A stretch of DNA of 64,000 nt from positions 17,963,441 to 18,027,440 of the forward strand of contig CM064560.1 in assembly GCA_032716605.1 (NCBI GenBank), given 5' to 3'. Numbering within the stretch: the first letter of the stretch is position 1; the number at the start of each line of letters is the position of its first letter. The notes under the pieces were generated by a model. The model was not told where the DNA came from and made no database searches. It saw nothing but the letters and a program-made list of their open reading frames with translations. The stretch comes from Paralithodes platypus (lineage: Eukaryota > Arthropoda > Malacostraca > Decapoda > Lithodidae). A program made the position numbers and the translations under genes. Shown here piece by piece: positions 54,040 through 64,000 of this stretch.

Positions 54040-54884
54040 CTTTCGATCATTCCGCCTGTTACCGGCGAAGCTGAAGTCGACTTCTGCTCGTACCAGGTTG
54101 TCCTTTATCCGACTCCCCATCCTGGATGACTTCAGGCAGGGTGTTGTGATGATGGTTGGGGTAACCTGGTATTGGTGGGTGGTCAGGTAATCCACCCAGC
54201 CACCTGTCCAATCTTGTTTTGAAATTCTCAGGGTTGGTTCCACTGAGGTCCCGGAGTTCACTGGGGAGGCAGTTGAACAATCGAGGTCCATTGCGAGTGA
54301 AGGAGTTGTGGATTTGAGTCCTCACACGCTGTATGTTGCCTTGGGACCCTCTGATGTAACAGAGCCTCCCTCTTCTTGGATGGTGGTTAACTGTGATCCC
54401 TGCATTTGGTACTCTGCCCTCTAGGATCTTCCACACATATATGACTATATAGCGCTCCCTCCTCCTCTGCAGAGAGTACATTTTTAGCTGGGTTAGTCTT
54501 TCCCAATAGTTGAGGTGCTGTACTCCCTGGATTTTGTTGGTGAATGATCTTTGAGGGGCTTCTAGGGCAACTATTTCCTGTAATTTGTGTGGAGACCATA
54601 GCTGGCAGCAGTACTCCAGTCTTGGGAGCACAAGGGACTTCCACAGGGTCTTCATACAAAGCTCTTCCTGTGTGGTAAAGGTTCTTAGTATCCACCCACT
54701 CATGTTTCTGGCTGTTTCAACTGTTTTGGTGACATGGTGTGTGAAGGTTGCGTCGCTGCTCATTTGGACTCCCAGATCTTTAACGTGGTCTTCGGCTATA
54801 ATTGGCTGGTCATTGTTGAAGTAGGTGCTTTGTTGTTTCAGGGCTTAATTTGTTCCGTACTGTATTAGTTCAAATTTGTCCCCG
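54040..54884 (-). pseudogene. Non-LTR RT, C-terminal half of a split copy
   Basis: Minus frame 54763-54059 (234 codons), extended upstream through one stop (GDKFELIQYGTN stop ALKQQ). It encodes LGVQMSSDATFTHHVTKTVE, LVLPRLEYCCQLWSPHKLQE, the thumb and a C-terminus ending in RNGPRLFNCLPSELRD and FKTRLDRWLGGLPDHPP. It belongs with 55321-56289; the RT motif B-C region between them is absent. Confidence 0.75.
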
Positions 54885-55320
54885 TTAACCCCTCAGACCC
54901 GGTTGGGCTCTGAGGCATCCATAAAAAACACCCCCGCAGAACCCGGAAGGGCTCTGAGGCACCGGCAGCTTGAAAGCCTGTAAACTTGTTTTGAAAGCCG
55001 TCCGTACGACGCATGTAAACAACAGCCGGTTGGACCGACGCCGCACATCTCCGACCACAAGAAGGAGGCGTCCTTGTTCGTGTGTGCCTGTATGTTATTG
55101 TTAAGTAGTGAAAAGCAATGATAAGTGGCTGATATCGCCACAAAGTTATCTCCACGGACATCGTCATAACAACTGAACCAGTTGACTTAGAGAGCTCTAC
55201 TCAATGCCATTCTACAGGTACAAAACACATCTACACTTGGGGATGTGCAGGAATGCGGAAGCAGTCAAAATAACAAAGATACGGTAGCCTAGGCGTAGAC
55301 GTTTTTCGGCCAAAACCCCC
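54885..55320. mobile_element. TTAA MITE, family T4 copy 2 (right end missing)
   Basis: Begins TTAACCCCTCAGACCCGG and continues uninterrupted through the position where the CR1-like copy sits in 26013-27995. It stops at GGCCAAAACCCCC, about 35 bp short of the expected right TTAA. Confidence 0.75.
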
Positions 55321-56289
55321 AGGTCTGGCTAGGGTCAGATAACTCTCCTTGGACTGACACTTGCTGAGTTCTCCCCGTCAAGAAACTGTGAAGCCATCTT
55401 CCAAGTGGGCCCTTGATGCCATGGTTTCGGAGAATCCCATGGTCCACTTTATCAAAGGCCTTAGCGAAGTCTAGGTAGATGACATCCGTGTTATGGCCAT
55501 CTTGGATATTTTCGAGGACTCTCTCATGGTGAAGTAGGAGCTGGGACAGACACGAACGTCCCTTCCTAAAGCCGTGCTGTCCATTGTTGAAGGCTCCCTT
55601 TTTTTCCAGAAACTCTGCCATCTTCGTTCGAATGACTCACTCACAAATCTTGACAAGGTGGGATGTAAGTGCTACCGGTCTGTACTTGTTGGCTAGACCT
55701 TTGCTTCCTCCCTTGTGAATAGGGGTTATGATGGCTGTCTTGAGAGATACCGGTACAGTACCAGATTCTAATGAGAGTGACCAGAGTATTTGGAGTGGTT
55801 TGGTGGCTAGTTCTCTTTTGCAGTTTTTCAACAGCTGTGCATGGAAGCCGTCAGGAGAGATGGAATCAATGGCTTTTATTATTTCGTCTTCACTTATGTT
55901 GATTTTAGATAGTTATTGATGTGCCTCTGGCGAGTCTGTGAAGAAGGACTGAAGGGTTGCTGAATACACTTTTGTAATGTTGTTTTAGCATATCCGCCAT
56001 TTCTCTGGGTTCTCCAGTGAGGTCCCCATTTTCCTTTATGAGAGGTCCAACTGCGGATCTGTTCTTCTGTTATTTCCGTGCGTACGAGAAGAAAAATTTG
56101 GAATTGTCCTTTATGTGGGCTACTGCGTCTCTCTCTTCTCTCCGGTGTTGCTCCTCGTGTGACAGCTTAAATTTCCTTTCTGTTTCTTCAATTTGAGTTT
56201 TAATTTGGTCTTTTGCAGGTAGGATTTGGCCTATGGTCTTTCTTAGTTTGGTTTGCATTGTTTTTCTCCTTCCTTAGATTTTGGGATGG
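55321..56289 (-). pseudogene. Non-LTR RT, N-terminal half of a split copy
   Basis: Reads upstream linker RKFKLSHEEQHRREERDAVA, KDNSKFFFSYARK, then LATKPLQILWSLSLESGTVP, ITPIHKGGSKGLANKYRPVA (motif 1), GQHGFRKGRSCLSQLL (motif 2) and VIYLDFAKAFDKVDHG (motif A, catalytic Asp present). It breaks off at GELSDPS, just before motif B. An in-frame stop lies at 55637-55639. The 5' side is cut at 56290 by a GX-family element. Confidence 0.75.
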
Positions 56290-56480
56290 ATGTAGATTCC
56301 GGGCGTACCATCGTCATTGTTTACATAGGGCGATCGCCGCGGTTAACTTTGCATCTATTTTGGCGGAGATAAGGCCTATTTCGGTCATAATATAATTTGC
56401 CCCCTGCTGGCAATAGCCTAGGCTATATTATATAATTATATGATGATGACAATATGTCATGAGGGGGTGAGGGGGGGCAA
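56290..56480. mobile_element. GX-family element, partial
   Basis: Starts ATGTAGATTCCGGGCGTACC and contains GTTTACATAGGGCGATCG and GCCCCCTGCTGGCAA, the reverse of the 52781 element's right part. Confidence 0.55.
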
Positions 56481-57258
56481 AGCCCCTCGACCCCCCCCCC
56501 CACCCCATAACATATTACTGTATCCGGTAAAATTCTAGTTTCACGTACACAGCGACAAAAGGGAGGCGCCGTTGTAAAGGCATAGCTTCCCGACCAACTA
56601 TGAAGATCAGGGAAATTGCTGGGTAAAAGACGTAATATAATGATAATAAACTACATTAAAGACATTAGCCTAACCTAACAACCTTACCTAACCTAACCTA
56701 GTATTATGTAATAGCTATGGTGCCGCATATGGGGAGATTTTTTTTTTTTTTTTTTTACAGTAGGTATAATTCCTTATACAGTAATGCATTTCCGCCGCTT
56801 TGGACATATATAGGAATTAAGTATGGTATATGACAACTCTAAAGTAGCCATAGAAATTTATGAGTATGCTGTGAAAGTGAAACTAGAATTAAACCCTGTA
56901 TCCAATGCCATTCAAAATAGACGGGCCTAGGCTAGGCCTAGCCAAAAAAAAAAAAAAAAAAAAAAAATTTCCAAATAAGGCCTAGGCCTATTGGCTGGCC
57001 GAAATCAAAGTCCAAGGAAAATGCGTAATTGTTTAATCGAAGTCCTCTTTTCTAGTTATTAAAAACGTATTCTATGGTGTATTATATGATATATAGAAGC
57101 AATAGAACTGTTCAAATGACCTGGGAAGTGTATATTAAACCAAATACAAAACTTTGAGTAGTGCGCGGTATTAGAGTAAGTCCACGGATGTGTGTTTACA
57201 TTTTGGGTTTGGAGCGACCTGTTGCCTACTCTAAATGCTCCGTTGTATGCGTATTTCC
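56481..57258. other. No gene; repeat mosaics
   Basis: CATTAGCCTAACCTAACAAC with CCTTACCTAACC (56660-56700) recurs exactly at 63732-63778. Poly-T (56739-56756) and poly-A (56943-56967) tracts. AGGCGCCGTTGTAAAGGCAT resembles 32180-32205. Confidence 0.5.
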
Positions 57259-57410
57259 TTAACCCCTCCAACCCGGAAGGGCTCTTGAACGCCCATTGCT
57301 TGCGTGCGTGCTTTCGAATGCCGCGCGTACATTTTTGGTATCATGGGACGGTAGGTGGCGCCACCAGGCGTAAACGACGCCACAGCAACAGTATCTACCC
57401 CGACGCCATC

Positions 57411-60249
57411 ATGGACAGTACGCCAAATAGTGATTCCGCTGTGTCCGATACCGTGCTTCCTACGACGCCCTTGCTAGTTCGTCGCGCCTTACCCCGACGC
57501 CATCGCCTAAATGTGTTATCTCCCGGAGGTATTGAGACGACATTGAGACTTTATGAGCGAGCTGATGCCAAGCATAATGTTGATGATGAAGTCAGTGACG
57601 ACTCCAGTAATTATAAGTCGAGTGATTATGGCCATGAGAGTGACAAAGAAGAGCAATTCCTGGGATTTGCGAGAGAACATGACAGTGATGAGTGTGATGA
57701 AGGTGATGTACCAGTTGTTGAGGAAGCTGGTTTACCTAAAGACAGTGAACTTGAGAGAGTGAGTGAGTGGGAGAGTTCAAGGTCACTCACCAAATTTCGC
57801 ATAAGTGACACGACTCCAAGCCCTTCCCCAGGTAAATCGCCTTTCAAGCTACATTTGTATAAGCAGAAAATACTTGAGAAGGCGGCCGCGGCAGCTAGGG
57901 AACAAGCAAAACTACTTGGTGAGGATGAGGCTGTAAGTGAGGGTCAGCGTGGTGACCCTTCTCGTCCGCCATTGTCTCCCTTATCTACCCACGCCACCCA
58001 AGATGACCCGGATGCCCCGCATTCTTCCCCACCACCCTCACCATTGCCAAGGGTTGAGGACCCCCCCCTTTCGGCCTATTTGCCTCCTAGGTCCCCCGAC
58101 AGGAGACATACTGCTGCCGGAAAGGGGAAAGGTAGGAAATATACCAAAAAAATTAAGAAAAGTAAGAGAGTTTTGTTCGAGGCTCCCGTGGCGTCCACCC
58201 CGGCCGGCCCCAGCCATACGTCCCCGCAACTTTCCCCACGGTCCTCCCCACCTCTCCCGCCTTCAACATGTCTTCCTGAAGAAGTCTTTGAGCTCGCATC
58301 ACCAATACCTGGGCCTAGTGACAGTGAAACATTGCTTTCTGTCACTCGTCGCAGGCCAAGGAGCCCAGGACCTCGGGGGGGACACAGCTTCACCTGCCAC
58401 TCCTTCCCCACCTCGCCCACGCATCACTGGTTCCCCGCCAGATTATGTGGGGGCCACTGATGATGAAGGGCACCTCTCTGAAGACTCTGGCCATGATTAC
58501 ATAGGTCCACCGTCAGGGCAAGATGACCACTCTGACGATGACTATATGGACATCGACGACCCTCGACCCATCCGCTTGGCCCGGCGTCGTGCTGCCCGCC
58601 GCCCTAGGGCGCACGCCTCCCGAGTTGGCCGTGAGCGTGCTGGGCCACCAGCTGGAGCTCCTCGTCAGCGTAGACAAGAACCATTCTACGTTTTTCAGTG
58701 GCAAGACGTAGTTGATGAGGATGGATACAACCCTGATGTGCCCGCTTTTGATGAGGTACTGGAGGGTTCAGGCATTACCCCCAATTTTCCTGCAGGCCCC
58801 AATGCTCCACCACACAAACTATTTGAGGCCTTCTTTGATGAGGAGGTGGTAGGCTATGTTGTCAAAGAGACAAATAAGCAGCACCAATTCCAGGTCCACT
58901 TTTTGGGCAAGGTGACCAAGGGCCACATGAGGCAGTGGACCCCAGTGACTCATAAAGAGTTCATGGTGTTTCTGGCACTCACCATGCTAATGCCTCATGT
59001 CAAGAAGCATAGGTTGACTGACTATTGGATCACCAATGATCTGATATCCACCCCTGCCTTCGGGAAATATATGTCTCGCGACCGGTACCTTGATATCCTC
59101 GCAGCGCTCCATCTTGTCACCAACACCGACGTCCACCTCCCAGACAAGCTGTGGAAGATTAGGACGTTGTATGAGATGATGCGAGAACGCTTCACCTCCT
59201 ACTTCAAGCCCTTCCGCAAGGTCGTCATTGACGAGTCTCTTGTGCTGTTCCGGGGAAAACTCAGCTTCCGGCAGTACATCCCCTCAAAAAGACATCGCTT
59301 TGGCATAAAATTCTTTGTGCTGTGCGACTGCCAAACTGGCTATGTCCTGGACTTCCTGGTCTACAGCGGGAAGGAAGGGGACTTGCTTGTGGACCCCCTC
59401 ATTGGCTTTGGCGGAGCAGTGGTGCAAGCCATGATGGACCGCTACTTTCACAAGAATCACGTCCTCTACACGGACAATTATTACACGTCCCCCACTCTCT
59501 CACAGTACCTGCATGAGCGCAAGACGGGGACTGTAGGCACAGTACAAGGGAAAAGGAAGGGCATGCCACCTTTCCCTCCAAAGACCAAAAAAGGTGATGT
59601 GTTCAAGAAGAAGTCGGGGCCCATTCTGGCTATCCACTGGCACGACCAGCGGAAGGTCAACCTCCTGACCACCATCCACAAGGGGGAAATGGTGGAGACT
59701 GGCAAGGTGGATCGCCGCACCCAGGCCAGGGTGACCAAGCCCGATGCTGTCCTGGACTACAACATCAACATGAGGCTGGTGGACAAGTCCGACATGCAGA
59801 TAGGCTTCATTGACTGCCTGCGTACCTCGTGCAGATGGTACAAAAAGTTCTTTCTGCATATGGTGGACATGTCAGTTCTGAATGCCTACAATATATACAA
59901 GCTTCGGAATGTGAACACACCCATGAAGTTCAATAGCCTGCGGAGGTTCCAAAAGCAGGTGTTGACGGAGCTCCTGGAGAAGTATGCTACGCCACAGAGG
60001 GCAGTGGCACATCCTGGGCCCGCCGTTATTGACAGCTTGCAGTGTGCTCAATACTTGATTAGGCACAGGCTTGGTTCCCTGCCTCAGAATGAATCAGGAA
60101 GAACACAGCAGAAGCGGTGCCATGTCTGCTACAACAGCAGGGTGAGGCCGAGGCCAGGTAAAAAGTCAACCATGGAGTGTGTGGAGTGCAAGGTGGCACT
60201 CTGTGCTTTAGAGTGCTTCTTTGATTACCACTCCAAGCTGGAGTTCTAA
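57411..60249 (+). CDS. piggyBac-like transposase (one frameshift)
   Basis: Cuts and pastes DNA at TTAA sites. The start is taken at ATG 57411 (MDSTPNSDS), inside the left end; the frame from 57192 begins outside the element and overlaps the terminal repeat. The N-terminal ~320 codons are acidic then Pro/Ser-rich, with QFLGF near codon 80. At 58375-58381 a run of seven G shifts the frame by one; the second frame continues to 60249 (~945 codons in all). Catalytic Asp triad: VVIDES (59230-59232), LYTDNYY (59473-59475) and RLVDKSD (59782-59784), spaced 81 and 103 residues, close to the 78 and 101 of the moth enzyme. The C-terminal cysteine-rich domain is complete (CHVC, CVEC, CALEC; 60118-60230). 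Codon use is clearly GC-richer than the flanks. The G-run shift may be a sequencing error or an inactivating mutation. Confidence 0.85.
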
Positions 60250-60515
60250 TAATCATAGTGAAAGTGCCAAAGATAATGACAATATGTACAGTATATATAT
60301 AGGCAAAAAGTGGAAGTAAACCAATTTATTGTTATACAAAAGTCATGTATTATGAAAAAATTTATACAAATACAATTACACCATAATAATATGTGAAAGT
60401 GACACATATGTATATACCAAGTGACATTCATATGATTAGAACCTATAGAAATATATAAATCAGTGAAAAAAGACACAATAAATTGTATATAAAACATTTA
60501 CAAATCATATAACTA
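60250..60515 (+). terminator. Transposase 3' UTR with AATAAA
   Basis: AATAAA at 60477-60482, about 230 nt after the stop; another at 60556. GTGAAAGTG motifs at 60258 and 60393. Confidence 0.45.
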
Positions 60516-61040
60516 AGTGAAAGTGACACAAGACCTAATATTTGATGGCCAAAGTATAATAAACACCTGTGATAACGAATAATCAGTGCCTAATACAACA
60601 ATAACCTACCTCAATTACTAATAAAATGTACGGTATCGAGTGAAAATGAGCATTATCAGTGACAGTGACACTCTCTAAAGCATATTTGTCAAAGTGAAAG
60701 TGACACAAGACCTAATATTTGATGGCCAAAGTATAATAAACACCTGTGATAACGAATAATCAGTGCCTAATACAACAATAACCTACCTCAATTACTAATA
60801 AAATGTACGGTATCGAGTGAAAATGAGCATTATCAGTGACAGTGACACTCTAAAGCATATTTATCAAAGTGAAAGTGACACAAGACACAATACTTGATGA
60901 CCAAAGAATAATAAACACCTGTAATAACGAATAATCAGTGCCTAATACAACAATAACCTACCTCAATTACTAATAAAATGTACGGTATCGAGTGAAAATT
61001 AGCAATATCAGTGACAGTGATACCCTAATAAACATATTTT
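60516..61040. repeat. ~176 bp tandem triplication in the piggyBac 3' region
   Basis: Three copies start at 60516, 60693 and 60868 with AGTGAAAGTGACACAAGAC; the third is slightly diverged. Each contains CACCTGT.ATAACGAATAAT and ATGTACGGTATCGAGTG. Confidence 0.9.
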
Positions 61041-61437
61041 ATATAATTGGCCTCAAAATAACTAGAAAAATATCAAATAAACATCACATTCTCAATATCA
61101 AACACTAAAATCGTCTAAGGGAGATAAATACTTTGGCGCGACGAGCGGCTAGGTGCGTCGTAGCCATGGCCGGGGTGACGCGTCCGAACGCGGGAAGAAT
61201 TTGCCGCCGAAAAGCACTCGTCTTCCCGCACTCACCATTATGCAACCAGAGGGGCTAGAGACCTCTACTCATCGCCATTCGACAGAGGAAGGTTTGTGGA
61301 ACATTATTCTTTTTTATTCACAACATTACATGCCATATTCATTGACTTACAGAGTAGTTAACATAGCCCAAAGATCGTCAAAACACCCGGTACCGCAGCA
61401 CAGTCGCAAGCTATAGCCCCCGGGGCTGGAGGGTTAA

Positions 61438-61758
61438 TTGACCGACAGGTGGCGTGCGGGTGGTAGCGGTCGTTGGATTTTAGGCCGCTAGAGGGCCGGC
61501 GGTAAGTGTGAAATTACAAACCAATTATCTAGTTATTTATACTACTTTAACAATATATATAGGTTTTTATTAATACCAATAGGCTAAGTATTATTTGTGA
61601 TTTTTGAGGTTGCAGATATTATATTTTATCTAAAATATGCGTACTGTAATTGTTAATTCAGTTTTAATTTATTGTTCTCGAACTTTCGGTGACCCTAGAG
61701 GACCCGCGTGGGGTCAAGGGGTCACTCTCATTGTTCTAGTATCCAGCCAGCGATTAAC
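61438..61758. other. No gene seen
   Basis: AT-rich spacer between the piggyBac right end and the next small ORF. Confidence 0.4.
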
Positions 61759-62007
61759 ATGTCTAACTTGTCTTGTGAAAAGTGTGATGGTGGAATCCAG
61801 CATTTCTATCGTCGATACAAAGATGCAGCAGACGACCTCTACAACCTTTGTGTGAGCCATGGTCTTATTTTAGACCATAAAAACCGTGAAAAGTGTGGAC
61901 AAAGTGCTTCCTTTGACTTAAACAAGAAAAGGTGGAGATGCCAAAAAACAATGGTGATCGGGAAACGGAAACGAAACAAATGTGGATGGTCCCAGAGTGT
62001 AGGTTAG
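61759..62007 (+). CDS. Zinc-ribbon-like small ORF, possible Merlin/ISXO2 transposase N-terminal exon
   Basis: 82 codons from ATG 61759 (MSNLSCEKCDGGIQHFYRRY). It carries CEKC near the start, then NREKCGQ, RWRCQKT and RNKCGWSQS, a Cys pattern like the N-terminal zinc ribbon of ISXO2/Merlin-type transposases, in which C..C and W.C..C precede the DDE core. A donor-like GTAGGT follows SQS at 61999-62004, so the protein may continue in another exon. No catalytic domain is found in the remaining 2 kb. I infer the family from the Cys pattern alone; a host zinc-finger exon is an alternative. Confidence 0.35.
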   Translation: MSNLSCEKCDGGIQHFYRRYKDAADDLYNLCVSHGLILDHKNREKCGQSASFDLNKKRWRCQKTMVIGKRKRNKCGWSQSVG

Positions 62008-62321
62008 GTTAGGTTAAGGACCAGCTATGTAGGCTAATTAGTGTATTTTTGGTTTAGTCTGTGCTCAAAAATCCGATAAATCTACAGTTATACTACCCCT
62101 ATTTTGTCGCTATTCTGTTGGTACTAATGGGTTAATATTAGGCCTATTAGTAGTAATCTTAGTATGGTTTGATGATGCGCAGAAATGTATAGGCCTATTT
62201 GACTTGTAATAGCCTAGATACATTGAAGTATTACAAACCTTCGCGAACCCATAAACAGGGAACGTGAGCTGGGTTTAGACCGGTCGCGAGACAGGTTAGT
62301 TTTCGGGGCAAGAATGTTAAG
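62008..62321. other. No gene seen
   Basis: Short TTAGG run (62003-62017) and unassigned sequence. Confidence 0.4.
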
Positions 62322-62530
62322 TGAGGGCGTACCGCCAGCCTTGTTTACACTATGCATAGTGGCGTCGGACCTTTCCCATCATGTTCCCGTCTATTTTGAC
62401 TGCCTTTGGATATAAAAATACATTAGCCTAACCAAACAACCTAACCTAGTATTCATGTAGTAATGACAGGGGGCAAATAGCAGAACATATAGCGTCGAAA
62501 TAGACGGGAACGTAACTGCGAGCGCACAAC
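62322..62530. mobile_element. GX-family element, copy like 50305-50515
   Basis: GAGGGCGTACCGCCAGCCTT, GCATAGTGGCGTCGGACCTT and ATGTTCCCGTCTATTTTGAC match 50305-50515 over ~200 bp. Confidence 0.6.
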
Positions 62531-62811
62531 AAGACAACCGGTGACAGGTGAATACGTGACCAAAAATAAGGAATTTATTTATTTCTACACCGGGTCGAAA
62601 CCATCGATATATTATTTAGACAAATATGTTAGTTAGGTCATGTACTTCATTGCCATATATGTCCACCCCGTCGGTAATTCATTAGGCCTATAAAAAAATC
62701 CCTAAATGTATAAAAAAAAAACCTAAATCTCGCACGGCTCACCCGATCTCCATTTTCTGTTGCGTTGGTGCGGGACGGCCACCCCTCTCACTCCACCACC
62801 TTCATTCATTG
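62531..62811. other. No gene seen
   Basis: Unassigned spacer before the satellite array. Confidence 0.4.
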
Positions 62812-63550
62812 GTTAGGTTAATGACAAAACTTGGCTCGGATTTCATGGATTTAGCGGGGGTGTGGGGGCAGAAGCCCCCACCCATAATACTAGGTTAGGT
62901 TAATGACAAAACTTGGCTCGGATTTCATGGATTTAGCGGGGGCAGTAGCCCCCACCCATAATACTAGGTTAGGTTAATGACAAAACTTGGCTCGGATTTC
63001 ATGGATTTAGCGTGGGTGTAGGGGCAGCAGCCCCCACCCATAATACTAGGTTAGGTTATTTGGTTAGGTTAATGACAAAACTTGGCTCGGATTTCATGGA
63101 TTTAGCGTGGGTGTAGGGGCAGCAGCCCCCACCCATAATACTAGGTTAGGTTAATGACAAAACTTGGCTCGGATTTCATGGATTTAGCGTGGGTGTAGGG
63201 GCAGCAGCCCCCACCCATAATACTAGGTTAGGTTAGGTTATTTGGTTAGGTTAATGACAAAACTTGGCTCAGATTTCATGGATTTAGCGTGGGTGTAGGG
63301 GCAGCAGCCCCCACCCATAATACTAGGTTAGGTTAGGTTAATGACAAAACTTGGCTCGGATTTCATGGATTTAGCGTGGGTGTAGGGGCAGCAGCCCCCA
63401 CCCATAATACTAGGTTAGGTTAGGTTAGGTTAATTGGTTAGGTTAATGACAAAACTTGGCTCAGATTTCATGGATTTAGCGGGGGTGTGGGGGCAGTAGC
63501 CCCCACCCATAATACTAGGTTAGGTTAATAACATAACTTGGCTCGGATTG
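62812..63550. repeat. Satellite array with interspersed TTAGG motifs
   Basis: Nine units of ~75-105 bp, each with AATGACAAAACTTGGCTCGG, ATTTCATGGATTTAGCG, a GGGGGCAG..AGCCCCC hairpin and ATAATACTAGG. Units are joined by one to four AGGTT (TTAGG) repeats, which explains most of the length variation. The ninth unit is truncated. Confidence 0.9.
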
Positions 63551-64000
63551 GAAAAATGTTATTTTAATACCACAAATTTTCCGAGTGTTTTTTTATAAAA
63601 GAATTTGTTCATTTGCATCAATAGGCCTATATAGTGTTTGTAATTAATTAGAAATCTCGGGAAAACCTATTTTCCCCATTAGGCCTATTGATCGATGTTG
63701 AGACACGCCCCCGATAGTGATTTGAAAAGACATTAGCCTAACCTAACAACCTTACCTAACCTAACCTAGTATTATGGGTGGGGGCTGCTGCCCCCACACC
63801 CCCACTGGTTGAGTACTAATCCCTTAGTAAAAAAACAAAAACAAAAATTGGCTGTCGATTATACGATGGTGAAAGAAAATCGATGAAGTCTACGGTGTTT
63901 ACTCTGCAATCTTCAGCTTTGATTATACATTGATAACGGGAAAGTACCATATTGACAACCTTGTTACGAAAATTCAATTTTAGTACCATACTTTTATATC
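63551..64000. repeat. Inverted tail of the satellite region
   Basis: 63630-63715 is the reverse of 53260-53345. 63732-63808 (CCTAACCTAACCTAGTATTA, GGGGGCTGCTGCCCCCAC) is an inverted copy of the satellite unit's end. The last ~190 bp are unassigned. Confidence 0.5.

Larger units (their letters stand above)
57259..61437 (+). mobile_element. piggyBac-like transposon, near complete
   Basis: 4179 bp between TTAA (57259-57262) and TTAA (61434-61437). Inverted ends are TTAACCCCTCCAACCCGG and, reversed, TTAACCCTCCAGCCCCGG. A single large transposase gene occupies the centre, followed by a 1.2 kb 3' region with repeated GTGAAAGTGAC motifs. The TTAA duplication, end sequence and DDD transposase together identify the superfamily. 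Confidence 0.88.

Noticed and set aside
55740..55762. TACAGTA in GGTACAGTACC counted as an excision footprint
   Set aside because: In the RT reading frame it encodes the expected Gly-Thr-Val-Pro, so it is ancestral coding sequence, not an added scar.
57192..57410. Upstream extension of the transposase frame from ATG 57192
   Set aside because: This segment begins outside the element and runs through the TTAA and terminal repeat, so it cannot be part of the mobile gene's normal product.
60516..61040. CRISPR-like appearance of regularly spaced repeats
   Set aside because: Only three ~176 bp head-to-tail copies with no unique spacers, within a transposon 3' region of a eukaryote.

Overview
This 64 kb window is eukaryotic nuclear DNA, most likely from an arthropod and probably a decapod crustacean. 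The evidence is the dense mixture of Jockey-like, CR1-like and RTE-like retroelements with DNA transposons, the short interstitial runs of the arthropod telomere motif TTAGG, long simple repeats, and one animal nuclear gene, LARP7. There are no bacterial operons, no ribosome-binding sites and no CRISPR. Species assignment is inference.

Only one host gene is convincing: an uninterrupted 702-codon LARP7 reading frame on the minus strand (32941-35049). Nearly everything else is transposable-element sequence, often nested two or three layers deep. From left to right: (a) 0-8 kb holds an RTE-like 3' end, several TTAA-bounded MITEs, a 253 bp near-perfect palindrome, a decayed Jockey fragment and a 5S rRNA-derived repeat. 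(b) 8.36-14.97 kb is one large insertion with ~205 bp terminal inverted repeats. It splits an older reverse transcriptase and itself carries a MITE and a decayed Jockey copy. (c) 15-17.8 kb holds small inverted-repeat elements and a strong 70 nt hairpin. (d) 17.8-24.4 kb is a defective Ty3/gypsy-type LTR retrotransposon ending in a 100 N assembly gap. (e) 24.5-32.5 kb is a cluster of TTAA MITEs, a CR1-like copy, a piggyBac deletion derivative, two SINE-like repeats and a pogo-like foldback element. (f) 32.8-35.2 kb is LARP7. (g) 35.7-56.3 kb contains Jockey-, CR1- and related non-LTR copies broken by PIF/Harbinger-, pogo- and MITE-type insertions. (h) 57.26-61.44 kb is an apparently complete piggyBac-like transposon with a transposase ORF intact except for one frameshift in a G run. 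(i) 61.7-64 kb holds a small zinc-ribbon ORF and a TTAGG-containing satellite array.

The parts form a connected transposon system. A near-complete piggyBac source element, an internally deleted relative that keeps only the transposase N-terminus, and many TTAA-ended MITEs occur together. A second system, Tc1/mariner (pogo-like) elements with TA target sites and CAG...CTG ends, has left insertions and also a scatter of TA-CNG-TA micro-insertions. These can be recognised as excision footprints because several retroelement families are present here in more than one copy, giving matching empty sites.

All calls were made by eye. Superfamily names for non-LTR families are approximate and boundaries are usually good to about 10-20 bp.
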